Origin: Gammaproteobacteria bacterium
GTDB taxonomy: Bacteria > Pseudomonadota > Gammaproteobacteria > Pseudomonadales > Azotimanducaceae
Reading direction: 5' to 3'
DNA length: 64,000 bases
Assembly (NCBI GenBank): GCA_028824555.1
Contig: JAPPDJ010000048.1
Coordinates: 78,854 to 142,853, forward strand
The notes under the pieces were generated by a model. It saw nothing but the letters and a program-made list of their open reading frames with translations. It was not told the origin of the DNA and did no database searches. The translations under genes were made by a program, and so were the position numbers. Positions 46,289 through 55,789 of this stretch are shown here, piece by piece. The stretch's first letter is position 1, and every line of letters begins with the position of its first letter.

Positions 46289-46939
46289 CTACTGAAGGCT
46301 GCCCATGCAGGTACCCGGCTCCTCCGATGCGCGGGAACACCACAGACCGCGCAGCGCTTCGCGATCCATCGAGGTTTCGTGCATGGGTTCGGCGTCGAAC
46401 AAGCACGTGAGCGAGGTTCGGTGTGTGCCCGCCGCGCGGTTTCGGTTACAGCTCACGCCGGAGGCGCCCCGGCCGTACTTCGCTCGATAGCGGTCAGCCA
46501 CCGTTTCGAGGTCGGCCACATAGCGCGCCGGAACGATGTCCCAGATGCGCTTGGAATAGCGCCGGATCCACGGCAACGTCTCTGGCGATGCCGCCGCCGA
46601 TAGCCAGCCCACGCCTCGTACAGGGTCGTAAGGAATCCCTCCGAGACCGTGCAGGTATATGTACGCGAGCCGTGCTTGCGCCGTCTTGAAGCCCCGCTTT
46701 GCGGCGGTGAGCAGGTGCGGATAGGCGCGAGCGTAATCGCGGCTGCGAAAGTGTTTCGTTCCCTGTCCTTGCGCCTGATAGGTGTCCATGATCTCGATCC
46801 GTGACGGCACGGGAAGCCGCTCCGCACTAACGGTCAATTCCTCGAGGTCGTCAGGATTCGCCCTTTCCACCGCGGCAGCCGCAGCCCCAAGCCCGGTCAA
46901 TGCCATCGCCGCCGCAAGCAGTCTCCCGAGGTTCTTCAT
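46289..46939 (-). CDS. Sel1-like repeat exported protein
   Basis: 216 residues. The signal peptide MKNLGRLLAAAMALTGLGAAAAA precedes two short helical repeats: YARAYPHLLTAAKRGFKTAQARLAYIYLHGL and GVGWLSAAA, the Sel1-like pattern. The C-terminal part has five Cys (SCNRN, LTCLF, LWCSR, GTCMG). It probably mediates protein contacts in the periplasm; no function is known. It lies downstream of the PBP1A gene on the same strand. Confidence 0.75.
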   Translation of the reverse strand: MKNLGRLLAAAMALTGLGAAAAAVERANPDDLEELTVSAERLPVPSRIEIMDTYQAQGQGTKHFRSRDYARAYPHLLTAAKRGFKTAQARLAYIYLHGLGGIPYDPVRGVGWLSAAASPETLPWIRRYSKRIWDIVPARYVADLETVADRYRAKYGRGASGVSCNRNRAAGTHRTSLTCLFDAEPMHETSMDREALRGLWCSRASEEPGTCMGSLQ

Positions 46940-47037
46940 GCGCCCATCCCCGATTTGACGACGCCGCATTCTGGCCTCATCCGGCCTCTATCGCCAGAGA
47001 GGCGACAGCCACGCCGACGCATTGAAGAAAGAGACCC

Positions 47038-49572
47038 TCAGAAGATGTCCTCCGGCCTTACCGCCGCGGTGTCGGCGTTGCTGCGGCGGGTGGTGCCTTT
47101 GGCCTGGGGAGCGTTGTCTGCGAGGAAGTACTCGAACATGGCTCTGCGGTTGTCGGGGCTGGCGGCCTGGCCGGTGGCGGCGTCGACGCGGGCGCGGACG
47201 ACGCCGTCGGGGGCGATGCGCTGCACGTCGGGTTCGGCGGCCAGGGCCTCGCGCATGAAGTCCACCCATATGGCGAGTGGGGTGGTGGAGCCGTACTCGC
47301 GGGCGCCCAAGGGCCGCGCCTGGGAGAAACCGACCCAAGCGGTGGCGGCGAGCTTTGGGTGGTAGCCGTTGAACCAGGTGTCCACGGCCTCGTCCGTGGT
47401 GCCGGTCTTGCCGGCGATGTCCGAGCGTTCCAGCACCAGTGCCCGGCGACCGGTGCCGCGACGCACCACGTCGCGCAGCATGGAATCCATGATGAAGGCG
47501 TTCTGCGCGGAGATCGCGCGCGGTGCCGGGGACGGAGCCGGCACGCCTTCCTCGCTTGCGGTACATCGATCGCAGGCGGCGGTGCGAGGGGGCTCGAACA
47601 CGGTGTCCCCGTCGATGGTGCGCACCCGCTCGATGATGCGCGGCTCAACGGCATAGCCGCCGTTGGCGATCGCGGCATATGCCGTCGCCATTTCGAGCGG
47701 CGTGACACCCATCGTGCCGCCACCGATAGCGAGTTGCGTGTTGTCCGGGAATGTGCCGGTTGCAAAGCCGAACCGGCCGGCATGGCGCAGGATGCTGTCG
47801 GCGCCGATCCGCAGCATCACCCGAATCGACACCAAGTTGATGGAACGGTAGAGCGCTTCGCGCAGGCGTGTGGGACCGTTGTAGCGGCCGCTGTCGTTGC
47901 GCGGGCGATAGGTGTTGCCGGTGCTTGGGTCCCGAAACACCAACGGCGCATCGAGGAAGACGCTTGCCGGGGTGACACCGTTTTCGAGCGCCGCCGAATA
48001 GACAAAGGGCTTGAAGCCCGACCCGGGCTGGCGCCGCGCCTGCAGGGCGTGATCGAACTGGTTGCCGACGAAATCGTAACCGCCGACGATGGCTCGCACC
48101 GCACCATCGTGGGTGTCGAGCGCCACCAGCGCGCCGGCGATGTCCGGCACCTGCGCCAGCCGCCAGCCGCCCTCGTCCCGTTCGACGTACACGACATCAC
48201 CGATCTCGGCCACATCGGCAGCAGTCTGAGGGCGTGCCGTCATGGCATCGACGCCGAGATAGCGCCGCGCCCAGCGCAATCCCTCCCACGGCAGCACCAG
48301 CGTCGTCGCGTCCGCCCGCGCGACCATCATGCGGCGGGTCGCCTGCGCCAGAACCACGGCCGGCTCCTTGCCTTGAACGATCGAGCGATCGCCCAAGGCC
48401 GCCACGACGAAGGCGCGGAACCTCGCGGTGTTCTCGAAGTCTGGCGGCACGCTCTGCGGTGTGGACAGCGCCTCCGCCGTTGCTTCTTCCGGTTGCTGGC
48501 TTAAGGCCTCCGCTTGCGCCTCACCGTCGGCGGGAGTCGCCTGCATTTCCGGCGCAACTCCCCAATCGGGCAATGTGAACTCCGGCGGCACTTCCACGCG
48601 ACCATCTGCGCCGCGATAGCCGTGGCGCCGGTCATAGGCTTCGAGCCCCGTTCTGAGCGCCCGCTGCGCCGCCACCTGGAGCTCTGAGTCGAGGGTGGTC
48701 ACGGCTTCGTAGCCGGCATAGATGTCGGTGCCGTAGCGCTCCACCAACTGCTGCCGCACCCATTCCGAAGGAAACGGCGCGACGAGGTCCAACTCGCGCC
48801 GATGCACGACCGCGGTGATGGGTGCTGCCACGGCCTGGTCGTACTCGGCGCGGCTGATGGATGCCTGGTCGAGCATCCGCCGCAGCACGAGGTTGCGTCG
48901 CCGCACTGCGTACTCCGGCCCGTTGATCGGATTGCCCGCCTCCGGCCGTTTGGACACCGCGGCCAGCATGGCGATCTGGGCGAGGTTGAGCTCAGAGACC
49001 GGCTTGCCGTAGTAGGTGTGGGCACCGGCCTGGACGCCGTAGGCGTGCTTTCCGAGCGGCGCAATGTTGATGTAGAGCTCGAGGATCTGCTCCTTGGTGA
49101 GGGCGTGCTCGATCTTCACCGCCAGCAGCATCTCCTTGAATTTGCGAATAAAGGTTTGCTCCGGCGAGAAGGAGATGATCTTCGCAAGCTGCATCGTGAT
49201 GGTGCTCGCGCCGGTGCGCACGTCGGACAGGAAGAGCCCCACCACGTCGTTGGCGAGGGAGATCACGTCCACGCCTCGGTGCTCGAAGAAGCGCTTGTCC
49301 TCGGTGTTGAGGAGGGCGTCGATGTAAGCCTTTGGCGTGTCCTCGAACGCAATGGGGATCGTGCGGCGGTCGCCGAACTCACCTATCAGCTTGTTGTCTC
49401 TCGTGAAAATCCGAAGCGGCGTTTCGAATCGGTATTTGCTGTAGGTCTCCGTGGTCGGAATCTGCGGGTCCAAATAGAGAAAAACTGACGCGACGCCCAG
49501 AGATGTCGCACAGACCCCGGCCCCCGCAAGCCAGAGAATGCGTTTTGTGATGGAACGGATGAGGCTTCGCAT
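47038..49572 (-). CDS. mrcA: Penicillin-binding protein 1A, bifunctional
   Basis: 844 residues. A membrane anchor (~11-33) precedes the GT51 glycosyltransferase domain: catalytic Glu91 in NTEDKRFFEHRG, then GASTITMQLAK. A ~130-residue linker/OB-like region (~275-440) follows, then the transpeptidase with Ser518 in PGSGFKPF (SxxK), SINLVS and AGKTGTTDEAVDTW (KTG). It polymerises glycan strands and cross-links peptides. The start is the ATG with GGAG upstream; a longer in-frame reading overlaps the divergent pilM. Divergence from pilM is the arrangement known in Pseudomonas and relatives. Confidence 0.95.
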   Translation of the reverse strand: MRSLIRSITKRILWLAGAGVCATSLGVASVFLYLDPQIPTTETYSKYRFETPLRIFTRDNKLIGEFGDRRTIPIAFEDTPKAYIDALLNTEDKRFFEHRGVDVISLANDVVGLFLSDVRTGASTITMQLAKIISFSPEQTFIRKFKEMLLAVKIEHALTKEQILELYINIAPLGKHAYGVQAGAHTYYGKPVSELNLAQIAMLAAVSKRPEAGNPINGPEYAVRRRNLVLRRMLDQASISRAEYDQAVAAPITAVVHRRELDLVAPFPSEWVRQQLVERYGTDIYAGYEAVTTLDSELQVAAQRALRTGLEAYDRRHGYRGADGRVEVPPEFTLPDWGVAPEMQATPADGEAQAEALSQQPEEATAEALSTPQSVPPDFENTARFRAFVVAALGDRSIVQGKEPAVVLAQATRRMMVARADATTLVLPWEGLRWARRYLGVDAMTARPQTAADVAEIGDVVYVERDEGGWRLAQVPDIAGALVALDTHDGAVRAIVGGYDFVGNQFDHALQARRQPGSGFKPFVYSAALENGVTPASVFLDAPLVFRDPSTGNTYRPRNDSGRYNGPTRLREALYRSINLVSIRVMLRIGADSILRHAGRFGFATGTFPDNTQLAIGGGTMGVTPLEMATAYAAIANGGYAVEPRIIERVRTIDGDTVFEPPRTAACDRCTASEEGVPAPSPAPRAISAQNAFIMDSMLRDVVRRGTGRRALVLERSDIAGKTGTTDEAVDTWFNGYHPKLAATAWVGFSQARPLGAREYGSTTPLAIWVDFMREALAAEPDVQRIAPDGVVRARVDAATGQAASPDNRRAMFEYFLADNAPQAKGTTRRSNADTAAVRPEDIF

Positions 49573-50608
49573 GTGGCGCTCCGGGAACCTCTCGCCACGC
49601 CGGCTCTTCGCCGGCAACCGACCGGGCGGCAACCAACGCGACGGCAAACGGCGCCGGCCGGGCCTCGTCGGCATCGACATCGGCGCCACCCGCGTTGCCC
49701 TGGTCGAGCTTGAGGCCGACGGCGAGGGCTGCCGCGTATGCGCGTTCGGCATCGAACCCTATGCCGCAACGCAGCCGGCGAAGCATAGCAACGAAGCGCC
49801 CATCGCAGATGCCGCTGCGGTTGGCGACGCCATCGCCAAGCTCGCCAAGCGGGCGCGCCCCCGGGCACGACGCGCGGCGGCTGCCGTGAGCGGCGCTGCC
49901 GTCGTTTGCCATGTGATCGAACTCGATTCCTCCTACACCGACGAGGAAGTCGCGAGCCAGATCGAAGTGGATGCAGACCGGCTCCTGCCGTTTCCCCTGG
50001 CCGACGCGGCCATCGACTTCGAAGTGGGCGACCTGTCGCCAAGCGACCCGGCAATGGCGCAGGTGCTGCTCGCCGCATGCCCACAGACCGAACTGCAGCG
50101 TTGCAGCACCGCTCTGGCCCTCGGCGGCTTTCGACCCGCGATCGTCGATGTGCGAGTGCTGGCCATGCGCCGTGCCTTGGCGGGCAGTTGGCCGGCCGGC
50201 GCCGAATGCACGGCATTGCTGGAGTTGCGCCGCGATGCCGTGACGATGGCGCTGTTCGCAGGAGCCGCCAGCGTGCCGCTGCAGTGCCGGGAAGATGCGA
50301 CGGACACCCGTCCGGGGCTCGCCGAGGATGCCGGTGTCGAAACCGTCCGGCAGCGGCTGTCCCGGCTGCTGCATTTGCAGGTCGCGTCCGGTGGCGAATC
50401 GCCGGCGCGCTTCCTGGTGGCGGGAGAGCCGGTGCTTACCGACGCCACGCTGGACATGCTGCAGCAACAGACGAGTGCGGACATAGAGCTCGTACAGCCC
50501 TTCACCGACATGACGGTGGCAAAGCGCCTCGACGCCCAGGCTCTCGGTGCCGCAGCCCCGGAGCTGCTCGCGGCCTGTGGGCTGGCCATGCGGAGGTTCG
50601 GCGCATGA
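49571..50608 (+). CDS. pilM: Type IV pilus assembly protein PilM
   Basis: 345 residues with the chosen start. GLVGIDIGATRVALVELE is the actin-like phosphate loop. VICHVIELDSSYTDEEVASQIEVD-type and FDPLA-like blocks follow, with LVAGEPVLTD near the C-terminus. PilM binds the cytoplasmic tail of PilN and links the pilus machinery to the inner membrane. In-frame ATGs at 49538, 49550 and 49559 are alternatives and would overlap mrcA more. The basic stretch before GLVGID is longer than in most PilM. Confidence 0.87.
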   Translation: MWRSGNLSPRRLFAGNRPGGNQRDGKRRRPGLVGIDIGATRVALVELEADGEGCRVCAFGIEPYAATQPAKHSNEAPIADAAAVGDAIAKLAKRARPRARRAAAAVSGAAVVCHVIELDSSYTDEEVASQIEVDADRLLPFPLADAAIDFEVGDLSPSDPAMAQVLLAACPQTELQRCSTALALGGFRPAIVDVRVLAMRRALAGSWPAGAECTALLELRRDAVTMALFAGAASVPLQCREDATDTRPGLAEDAGVETVRQRLSRLLHLQVASGGESPARFLVAGEPVLTDATLDMLQQQTSADIELVQPFTDMTVAKRLDAQALGAAAPELLAACGLAMRRFGA

Positions 50609-51189
50609 GCATCAATCTGCTGCCCTGGCGGGAGTGGGAGCGCAAGCGCTTGAGCCGCGCCTTTCTGGTGCAGTTGGCGGCGGTCGCTGTCGCCGCCATC
50701 GCCACCGTGCTGGTGAGCGGCTCGCAGGTGAACGCGGCCACGCAGCGCCAACTGGCCCGCAACGCCGTGATCGCAGAGGCGTTGACCACGCTCGAAGGGG
50801 AGGTGGCCAGAGTCGCGGCGCTATTTGCCGAGCGCGACGTGCTGCTTGCCGAGGGCGATGCCATCGAGCGAATGCACGGCTCGCGTTTCCTGGCCGCGTA
50901 CACCTTCTCCGAGCTTGCGGCGACGATGCCGGCTCGGGTGCGCTACACGTCGGTCACGCTGGCGGATGGGCTGTTCGAGGCAACCGGAGCGGCGGAATCC
51001 AATAAAGGCGTGTCAGCCTTGATGCGCAATCTCGACCGCTCGGCCTGGTTCGAGCGCCTGACGCTCAAGGGCATCGAGGAGGACGGTGGCGACGGCGCGG
51101 TGACGTTCTCGCTTGGCTTCTCTCACGCGCCCGAAGGCACGCCGCCATCGCCGCGCGCACGCGGCGGCAACTCCGAGGCAGCAGGGTAG
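50605..51189 (+). CDS. pilN: Type IV pilus assembly protein PilN
   Basis: 194 residues. It starts MSINLLPWREWERKR, the conserved PilM-binding peptide (INLLPWR). A single membrane helix (~22-41) and a periplasmic coiled-coil/ferredoxin-like region follow, with YTFSELAATMPARVRYTSVTL. The ATG overlaps the pilM stop (ATGA). It dimerises with PilO. Confidence 0.93.
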   Translation: MSINLLPWREWERKRLSRAFLVQLAAVAVAAIATVLVSGSQVNAATQRQLARNAVIAEALTTLEGEVARVAALFAERDVLLAEGDAIERMHGSRFLAAYTFSELAATMPARVRYTSVTLADGLFEATGAAESNKGVSALMRNLDRSAWFERLTLKGIEEDGGDGAVTFSLGFSHAPEGTPPSPRARGGNSEAAG

Positions 51190-51194
51190 GGCCG

Positions 51195-51806
51195 GTGCAG
51201 CCGCAGGACTTGCTCGCGCGCCTGCAAGAGGTCGATCTCGATGTCGGCAACATCGGCGCGTGGCCGCGCGCGCTCCGGCTGGCGTTGATTGGGCTCTTGG
51301 CCGCCCTGCTGCTGGCGGCGGGCGGCGTTCTGCACATCGGAAAACACGTGCGCGACCTTTCCCGTGCGACCCGCATCGAGACCAACTTGCTCGCCGACTA
51401 CCGACGCCTGCACGTCTCTACGGTGGATGTGGCGCTGGCCCAGAGCGAGCGCAACCGCGCCGCCCTGCGCTTCGAGGCGCTGCTCGCACAGTTCCCGGGG
51501 GACGCGGAAGTTCCCGCCCTGATAGACGACATCAGCCGCGCCGCACTCGCAGAGCAGCTCTCCATCGAGCGCATCACTCTGGGCGAGGAACTGGCCACCA
51601 CAAGCTATGTGGAGTTGCCGATCGACATCGCCGTGGTGGGCGCCTACCACCAAATCGGCGCATTTCTGGAGGCACTTGCCGGGCTGCAACGCATTCTCGC
51701 CCCCAAGGACTTCCGCCTGCGCCCGCGTGCCGGCGCCGAGCGTCTGCAACTCACCATTCGCGTCCGAACCTGGCGGCGGCGCGAAGTGCCGGCGGACGCC
51801 ACATGA
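51195..51806 (+). CDS. pilO: Type IV pilus assembly protein PilO
   Basis: 203 residues from GTG. One membrane helix (~29-48, LALIGLLAALLLAAGGVLHIG), then a periplasmic coiled coil (~50-100) and a ferredoxin-like domain with YVELPIDIAVVGAYHQIGAFLEALAGL, typical of PilO. It pairs with PilN and contacts PilP. The gene begins 5 bases after pilN. Confidence 0.92.
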   Translation: MQPQDLLARLQEVDLDVGNIGAWPRALRLALIGLLAALLLAAGGVLHIGKHVRDLSRATRIETNLLADYRRLHVSTVDVALAQSERNRAALRFEALLAQFPGDAEVPALIDDISRAALAEQLSIERITLGEELATTSYVELPIDIAVVGAYHQIGAFLEALAGLQRILAPKDFRLRPRAGAERLQLTIRVRTWRRREVPADAT

Positions 51807-52366
51807 GGGCCCGAGAGCTGGCGCTCGACCATCTACTCCATGCAAGAGCCTTGCTCCGGACGGCCATTGGCGGTTTGGCCCTCCTCCTGCTCGCCGGCTG
51901 CGGCGACGGGCGCCCGCCGCCACAAGTGCTGCTGAAGGAGATCGACGCTGCGCCGCGCAAGGTCGTGCCGGCGCCTCTTCGACCGCCAGCGCGGGCAACT
52001 GCCTCCTATTTCGGGGCGGAGTATCGCAGCCCGTTTTCGCTGCCGGCGCAGAAGCCCAAGCTGCGCGTGGGCCCGCCCTCGAACGTGCGTCCGAACCCGG
52101 CCCGCAAGCGCGAGCCGCTCGAGCGATTCGCCCTCGGAACCCTTCGCTTGGCGGGTTTCGTGGAGCAGGGCGGCACACTCTTCGCCCTGATACAGCCACC
52201 GGAAGGCGGCATCACACGGGTCATCGTGGGCAGCCATCTCGGCAAAAACCACGGTCGGGTGGTGCGTCTCAGCGAAGCAGGCCTCGACATCGTCGAGATC
52301 GTGCCGGACGGGTCCGGGGCGTGGATGGAACGTCGTCGACACATGCAGCCAGCGGGTGCCGAATGA
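51803..52366 (+). CDS. pilP: Type IV pilus assembly lipoprotein PilP
   Basis: 187 residues. The lipoprotein signal ends LLLLAGCG. The mature protein has a flexible proline-rich part (~30-95), then the PilP beta domain: LERFALGTLRLAGFVEQGGTLFALIQPPEG, GSHLGKNHGRVVRLSEAGLDIVEIV. It bridges the PilN/PilO complex to the secretin PilQ. The start overlaps the pilO stop (ATGA). Confidence 0.92.
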   Translation: MRARELALDHLLHARALLRTAIGGLALLLLAGCGDGRPPPQVLLKEIDAAPRKVVPAPLRPPARATASYFGAEYRSPFSLPAQKPKLRVGPPSNVRPNPARKREPLERFALGTLRLAGFVEQGGTLFALIQPPEGGITRVIVGSHLGKNHGRVVRLSEAGLDIVEIVPDGSGAWMERRRHMQPAGAE

Positions 52367-53892
52367 ACGAACGCAAGGACTCGTCAATGACGCGACCACA
52401 TATGGCCCGCGACCGCTCGAGAGCCAAGCGAGCCGTGACGCTCCTTCAAAGAGCCCGTAGCCGTTCGAGGACCAAGGGTGCGTTGGCGCTTGCCGTCGTC
52501 TGCCTCGCCATCGGCAGCGGCGAAGCAGGTGCCGCCACACCCAGCGGCGAGGAGTCGGGCAATGCACAGGGCTCGCCACTGGCGAGCGCTGGCAAGCCAG
52601 AGGGCTCCTACGCCGGCGAACGCCTTTCACTCAACTTTCAAGAAGTGGAGGTGCGCAGCGTCTTGCAGCTCATCGCCGACTTCATCGGCGCAAATCTGGT
52701 CACCAGCGACTCGGTGACCGGAACCATGACGCTGCGGCTCGAGGACGTGCCTTGGGATCAGGCGCTGGACCTCATCCTCCGCACGGAAGGGCTCGCCAAG
52801 CGGGAGTACGGCAACGTGCTCCTGATCGGTCCAGCGGACGAGCTGGCCTCGCAGGAGCGAACCGAGCTCGAAAACCTCCGCGAGCTGTCGGAACTCAAGC
52901 CGCTGACGACCGAGTACGTGCGGGTGCGCTACGCCAACGCGGCGCAGATGGTGGCGCTGCTCGGCAGCGGCGCTGGCTCGGTGCTGTCGAACCGGGGTGC
53001 GGCCCTGGTGGACGAACGCACCAACACGGTGGTGCTGACGGATACAGCCGAGCGTCTGGCAGGATTCCGCGCCGCGCTCGCCAAGCTCGACATCCCGGTG
53101 CGGCAGGTGCTGATCGAAGGGCGCATCGTCAACGTGAACCGTGACCACTCGGCGCGGCTGGGGATTCGCTGGGGTGGTGTCGGTCGCGAGGTGCTGGAAG
53201 ACGGACGCGACCTGCAATACGGTGGCGTGGGAGCAACACAAGACTCCACCGGGGACGTCGGCAGAGAAGGCAACTGGGTCGTGAACCTCGCGGAGACGTC
53301 CCCGGCAGCCACCCGCGTGCGGGTGGGGCTCGCCGCAGTGGACTACCATCTGGATCTGGAACTGTCTGCCTTGGCGTCGGAAGGGCATGCCGAGATCATC
53401 GCCCGGCCGCAGGTGGTGACCACGGACAAACAGCAAGCGACCATCGAGTCGGGTGTGGAGATTCCCTATCAGGAGGCTTCGAGTTCGGGCGCGACCTCCA
53501 CTTCCTTCAAGGAGGCGGTAATGCAGTTGGAGGTGATTCCCCACGTCACGCCGAACGAGCGCATCATCATGGACCTCGTCGTCAAGCAAGACACTGTGGG
53601 CACGCTCTACAACGGCGTGCCGAGCATCAACACCACCAAGATCATCACGCAGGTGTTCATCGGCAACGGCGAGACGGTGGTGCTCGGCGGCATAACCCGC
53701 AAGGGCCGCAACGCCTCGATCACCAAGACGCCGTTCTTCGGCGACCTGCCGTTCTTGGGGCGCCTCTTTCGCCGCTCCCTCGAACGCGACGACGAGCACG
53801 AATTGTTGATCTTCATCACGCCGAGAGTCGTGGACGAACCGCCCACTGCGCCGCCCGCAAGCGACCTCGCGGCCCACTTGCCAAACCGCTGA
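52363..53892 (+). CDS. pilQ: Type IV pilus secretin PilQ, short form
   Basis: 509 residues, against ~700 in most PilQ. After a very basic N-terminus and signal (~40-58), the STN-like N0 domain starts at once (LSLNFQEVEVRSVLQLIADFIGANLV), then the N1 domain, and the secretin core with VLIEGRIVNVNRDHSARLGI, IIARPQVVTTDKQQATIESG, VIPHVTPNERI and ETVVLGGITR with TPFFGDLPFLGRLF. The AMIN domains that normally bind peptidoglycan are missing. It forms the outer-membrane channel for the pilus. The ATG overlaps the pilP stop (ATGA). Confidence 0.93.
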   Translation: MNERKDSSMTRPHMARDRSRAKRAVTLLQRARSRSRTKGALALAVVCLAIGSGEAGAATPSGEESGNAQGSPLASAGKPEGSYAGERLSLNFQEVEVRSVLQLIADFIGANLVTSDSVTGTMTLRLEDVPWDQALDLILRTEGLAKREYGNVLLIGPADELASQERTELENLRELSELKPLTTEYVRVRYANAAQMVALLGSGAGSVLSNRGAALVDERTNTVVLTDTAERLAGFRAALAKLDIPVRQVLIEGRIVNVNRDHSARLGIRWGGVGREVLEDGRDLQYGGVGATQDSTGDVGREGNWVVNLAETSPAATRVRVGLAAVDYHLDLELSALASEGHAEIIARPQVVTTDKQQATIESGVEIPYQEASSSGATSTSFKEAVMQLEVIPHVTPNERIIMDLVVKQDTVGTLYNGVPSINTTKIITQVFIGNGETVVLGGITRKGRNASITKTPFFGDLPFLGRLFRRSLERDDEHELLIFITPRVVDEPPTAPPASDLAAHLPNR

Positions 53893-53898
53893 GTCGTC

Positions 53899-54450
53899 AT
53901 GTCCAAGCAAAGCATTTTCATCGTCGGCATGATGGGTTCCGGGAAATCCACGGTAGGGCGACGGCTCGCGGACCTGATGGGGCTCGACTTCGTCGATGCC
54001 GACGGCGTGATCGAAGAACGGGCCGGCGCCGACATTGGCTGGATCTTCGATGTCGAGGGAGAGGACGGCTTCCGCCAGCGCGAAGAGCAGGTGCTCGATG
54101 CGCTCAGTCAACGCCGAGGCATCGTCCTTGCCACCGGCGGCGGCGCGGTGCTGCGCGCAGCGAACCGGCGCCGCCTGCGCGAGCGGGGGGTCGTGGTGTA
54201 CTTGCACGGCTCGGTGGACATCATCGTTGCGCGAACGCGGCACGACCGGCGGCGTCCGCTATTGCAAGGGCTGGGGCAAGGGGTGGATGTCCGCGAGCGG
54301 CTCGCCGACTTGCTAGAGCAGCGAACGCCGTTGTATGAGGAGGTGGCGCACGTGGTCGTGGAAACCGACGAGGGCAGTGCCCTGCGCGTAGCCGAGCGCG
54401 TGCGTGCAGCGATTGTGGCGCACCGCGAAGGGCAACCAAAACCACTTTGA
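53899..54450 (+). CDS. aroK: Shikimate kinase
   Basis: 183 residues. GMMGSGKSTVGRRLA is the Walker A loop. FVDADGVIEERAGADIGWIFDVEGEDGFRQREE gives the shikimate-contacting Asp, and LATGGGAVLR follows. RRRPLLQG is the lid/adenine-contact Arg region. It makes shikimate 3-phosphate in aromatic amino-acid synthesis. It sits six bases past pilQ, as in many Gammaproteobacteria. Confidence 0.95.
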   Translation: MSKQSIFIVGMMGSGKSTVGRRLADLMGLDFVDADGVIEERAGADIGWIFDVEGEDGFRQREEQVLDALSQRRGIVLATGGGAVLRAANRRRLRERGVVVYLHGSVDIIVARTRHDRRRPLLQGLGQGVDVRERLADLLEQRTPLYEEVAHVVVETDEGSALRVAERVRAAIVAHREGQPKPL

Positions 54451-54482
54451 GGCGACAAGGGATGTCGCGATTGAGGAGTCAG

Positions 54483-55562
54483 ATGACCGAACGCCTGAAC
54501 GTGCCGCTCGGCGACGGCCGCGACTATCCCGTAATCCTCGGCGAAGGATGCCTTGAGGACCCCGCCCATTTCGATCCCTTCATCGGCTCGCAGGCAATGG
54601 TGGTGACCAACGCCGCGGTCAGCGGTCACTGTCTGCAGCGTCTGCGCCAAGGTCTCGCCAACGTGACGGAGCTCGACATCTTCGAGATCGGCGACGGCGA
54701 GCGCTTCAAGACGGTGGCAACGTGGTCCGCCGTGCTCGACCACCTAGTGGAGCGCCGCCACAACCGCACCACGACGTTGATCGCCTTGGGCGGCGGCGTC
54801 GTAGGGGACGTGGCCGGATTCGCTGCGGCGAGCTATCAACGCGGCGTGGGCCTGGTTCAGGTGCCGACGACGCTGCTGGCCCAGGTGGACTCTTCCGTGG
54901 GCGGCAAGACCGCCGTGAATCACGCCGCCGGCAAGAACCTCATCGGCGCGTTCTACCAGCCCCGCGCCGTGGTGGCGGACATGGGGGTGTTGCGCACGCT
55001 GCCCGAGCGGGAGTTCCGCGCCGGCCTTGCCGAGGTGATCAAGTACGGCGTGATCGCCGACTCTGGCTTCTTCGCTTGGCTCGAGCAACGCATGGACGAT
55101 CTCGTCGCGCGCCAGCCAGATGCCCTCATCCACGCGGTTCGCCGTTCCTGCGAGATCAAGGCGCAAGTCGTGGCCGGCGACGAGCGCGAACAGGCCAGCC
55201 GCGCCATTCTCAACTTTGGCCACACCTACGGCCACGCCCTCGAAGCCCTGACGAACTACCAGACCTTCCTGCATGGCGAAGCCGTGGCAATCGGCATGGT
55301 GATGGCCATGCATCTCTCGGAACGAACGCAAAGGGCCCCAGCCGGCGAAACGGAGCGGCTCCGCACCCTCCTGGCGCAGGCCGGGCTCCCCATCGCCCCA
55401 ACCGAACTGGACCCAGACGCCATGCTCCAAGCCATGGGCATGGACAAAAAAGTCGTCGATGGCCGCATCCGCCTAGTCCTCTGCCACGGCATAGGCGAGG
55501 TCTCGGTCACCGCCGAAGTCCCCCCAAACGAAATCCGCGCGGGCCTGCTCACCGGCTTCTGA
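54483..55562 (+). CDS. aroB: 3-dehydroquinate synthase
   Basis: 359 residues (E. coli AroB 362). GGGVVGDVAGFAAASYQRG binds NAD and VPTTLLAQVDSSVGGKTAVNH lines the active site. AEVIKYGVI (metal Glu), LNFGHTYGHALE (metal His) and LHGEAVAIGM (metal His) complete it. The ATG at 54483 has GAGGAG ahead; earlier in-frame starts from 54447 would overlap aroK. It converts DAHP to 3-dehydroquinate. Confidence 0.96.
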   Translation: MTERLNVPLGDGRDYPVILGEGCLEDPAHFDPFIGSQAMVVTNAAVSGHCLQRLRQGLANVTELDIFEIGDGERFKTVATWSAVLDHLVERRHNRTTTLIALGGGVVGDVAGFAAASYQRGVGLVQVPTTLLAQVDSSVGGKTAVNHAAGKNLIGAFYQPRAVVADMGVLRTLPEREFRAGLAEVIKYGVIADSGFFAWLEQRMDDLVARQPDALIHAVRRSCEIKAQVVAGDEREQASRAILNFGHTYGHALEALTNYQTFLHGEAVAIGMVMAMHLSERTQRAPAGETERLRTLLAQAGLPIAPTELDPDAMLQAMGMDKKVVDGRIRLVLCHGIGEVSVTAEVPPNEIRAGLLTGF

Positions 55563-55666
55563 CGCCGAACTCGACCACACCGGCGCATTGGCCTCGGGGG
55601 GCTGGGAAAGACCACAGGCATCGCCGCCCATAGCACGCGAACGCACTCCCTTCACGCGTGCCCCTT

Positions 55667-55735
55667 CCTGTCACTCCCCCCTCGCGGGGGAGTCGAGAAA
55701 GGCCGTCCTCGGCCTTTCTCGGAGGGGGGGCTGGC
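55667..55735. repeat. Repeat D1, hairpin element
   Basis: CCTGTCACTCCCCCCTCGCG is followed by GGGGGAGTCGAGAAAGGCCG, a TCCT loop and CGGCCTTTCTCGG. The reverse complement of 63940-64000 matches, with compensating differences in the stem. The 55563-55789 space has no gene. Confidence 0.8.
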
Positions 55736-55789
55736 CGAGGGGCCCTCCTCGTACGAGGGCTGACTTGCGGCAGGTCGCAGGGGCCTCCC

